A DNA stretch of 14,251 nucleotides from an uncultured Treponema sp. (lineage in GTDB: Bacteria; Spirochaetota; Spirochaetia; Treponematales; Treponemataceae): contig CALCEK010000038.1 in assembly GCA_937900125.1 (NCBI GenBank), positions 1-14,251 on the forward strand, given 5' to 3'. The notes under the pieces are model-generated. The model saw only the letters and a list, made by a program, of their open reading frames with translations, had not been told where the DNA came from and searched no databases. Position numbers and translations under genes: made by a program. Shown here piece by piece: positions 13,494-14,251 of this stretch. Each line of letters starts with the position of its first letter. Position 1 is the stretch's first letter.

Positions 13494-14251
13494 ATGGCTC
13501 TTACTTTAGCAGAAAAAATCATTCAAAATCACATTGTAGACAATTCAAAATTTACAAAAGGACTTCCTATCGAACGCGGAACAGACATTGCTCTTAAAAT
13601 TGACCAAACGCTAACACAAGATGCAACTGGTACAATGGCATATTTGCAATTTGAAACGATTGGAGTTCCTCGCGTAAAAACAGAAGTTTCTGTTAGCTAT
13701 GTTGACCACAATACACTTCAAACTGATTACAAAAATCAAGATGACCACAGATATCTGCAATCTGTAGCGGCAAAATACGGGCTTTATTTTTCGCGTCCGG
13801 GAAATGGTGTTTGTCACCAAGTTCACATAGAACGTTTTGGAAAACCAGGAAAAACTTTGCTCGGTTCAGATAGCCATACTCCGACGGGCGGTGGAATCGG
13901 AATGATTGCCATTGGCGCAGGTGGACTTGATGTTGCAGTTGCAATGGGCGGAGGTGCGTTCCATTTGGCAATGCCTAAAATCTTTGGGGTAAAACTTACA
14001 GGCAAATTGCAAAAAGGTGTAAGTGCAAAAGATATTATTTTGGAAGTGCTTAGAAGAGAAAGCGTAAAAGGCGGTGTTGGTGCGATTTATGAATATTTTG
14101 GAAGCGGAGTTGAAAGTTTAACCGTGCCTCAACGCGCAACTGTTACAAATATGGGTGCGGAATTGGGAGCGACAACTTCGATTTTCCCATCTGACCTTAC
14201 AACAAAACGATTTTTAAAAAGCATGGGACGAGAATCGGATTGGACTGAATT
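13494..14251 (+). CDS. acn: Aconitate hydratase, N-terminal part (runs off window)
   Basis: Cytoplasmic iron-sulfur enzyme that interconverts citrate and isocitrate, feeding the oxidative branch of the TCA cycle towards 2-oxoglutarate and glutamate. The first 252 residues are present and there is no stop before the edge. Landmarks of the compact bacterial aconitase type are IDQTLTQDATGTMAYLQFE (36-54), SVSYVDHNTLQ (66-76), SRPGNGVCHQVHIERFG (100-116), SDSHTPTGGGIGMIAIGAGG (125-144) and TNMGAELGATTSIFPSD. The cluster-binding cysteines lie beyond the window. LeuC-type isopropylmalate dehydratase shares the fold, but this N-terminal pattern fits aconitase better. The ATG at 13494 is preceded by AAGGAAAA about seven bases upstream. 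It is read divergently from the lipoprotein operon. Confidence 0.9.
   Translation, partial: MALTLAEKIIQNHIVDNSKFTKGLPIERGTDIALKIDQTLTQDATGTMAYLQFETIGVPRVKTEVSVSYVDHNTLQTDYKNQDDHRYLQSVAAKYGLYFSRPGNGVCHQVHIERFGKPGKTLLGSDSHTPTGGGIGMIAIGAGGLDVAVAMGGGAFHLAMPKIFGVKLTGKLQKGVSAKDIILEVLRRESVKGGVGAIYEYFGSGVESLTVPQRATVTNMGAELGATTSIFPSDLTTKRFLKSMGRESDWTE

Noticed and set aside
13611..14005. Three minus-strand ORFs opposite the aconitase gene
   Set aside because: The plus strand is an unmistakable aconitase; these are shadows in its complementary frames.
13494..14251. Identification as LeuC (isopropylmalate dehydratase large subunit)
   Set aside because: The N-terminal pattern with QTLTQDATGTMAYLQFE and the PGNGVCHQVHIERFG segment fits compact bacterial aconitase; LeuC is a related but less good match.

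Overview
The window joins two blocks of DNA that look unlike each other. Bases 1 to about 3075 carry a tightly packed, AT-rich run of small plus-strand genes typical of a phage or prophage early/replication region. Genes touch or overlap (TAATG, ATGA, zero-gap), Ile ATA and Arg AGA codons are frequent, and the recognisable products are an adenine-specific DNA methyltransferase, a Cas4/RecB-like nuclease with a cysteine cluster, and a PAPS-reductase-like PP-loop protein. From about 3075 to the end, codon use changes (more CGC, GCG, GAA, ATT) and the genes are chromosomal housekeeping and envelope genes that suggest a spirochaete, most likely a gut-type Treponema. The pointers are relaxed lipoboxes, a short SMC with an unusual hinge region, a SerS gene near smc, and small envelope proteins. 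This taxonomic call is an inference from gene style, not a database result.

The two blocks meet inside a single open reading frame (2573-3871). Its first ~168 residues are the N-terminal half of a phage PP-loop protein, and the rest is a DEAD-box RNA helicase that has lost its Q motif and Walker A. Both parent genes are cut mid-domain and there is no integrase or recognisable att site. The join is therefore either an assembly chimera at a short A-rich microhomology or a real illegitimate recombination scar. This is the most important thing to verify before anything else here is interpreted.

Layout of the chromosomal part: (i) helicase remnant overlapping a prepilin-peptidase-like gene. (ii) A strong promoter at the end of that gene leads into smc (GTG start), followed by a coupled envelope gene set: a single-TM protein, a secreted TPR-like protein and a SIMPL-domain lipoprotein. 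(iii) A promoter and two leader hairpins lead into serS, followed 9 bases later by an AI-2E/PerM-family membrane protein. (iv) A minus-strand two-gene operon follows (lipoprotein of unknown function, then a possibly PilZ-like protein) whose end overlaps the AI-2E gene tail-to-tail by 47 bases. (v) A 290-base divergent intergenic region leads to a plus-strand aconitate hydratase gene that runs off the right edge.

No rRNA, tRNA, CRISPR array, insertion sequence or transposase was seen. The phage block is the more accessory part. Its methyltransferase, nuclease and PP-loop genes could act together on DNA, but no complete new defence or modification system can be demonstrated from this fragment.
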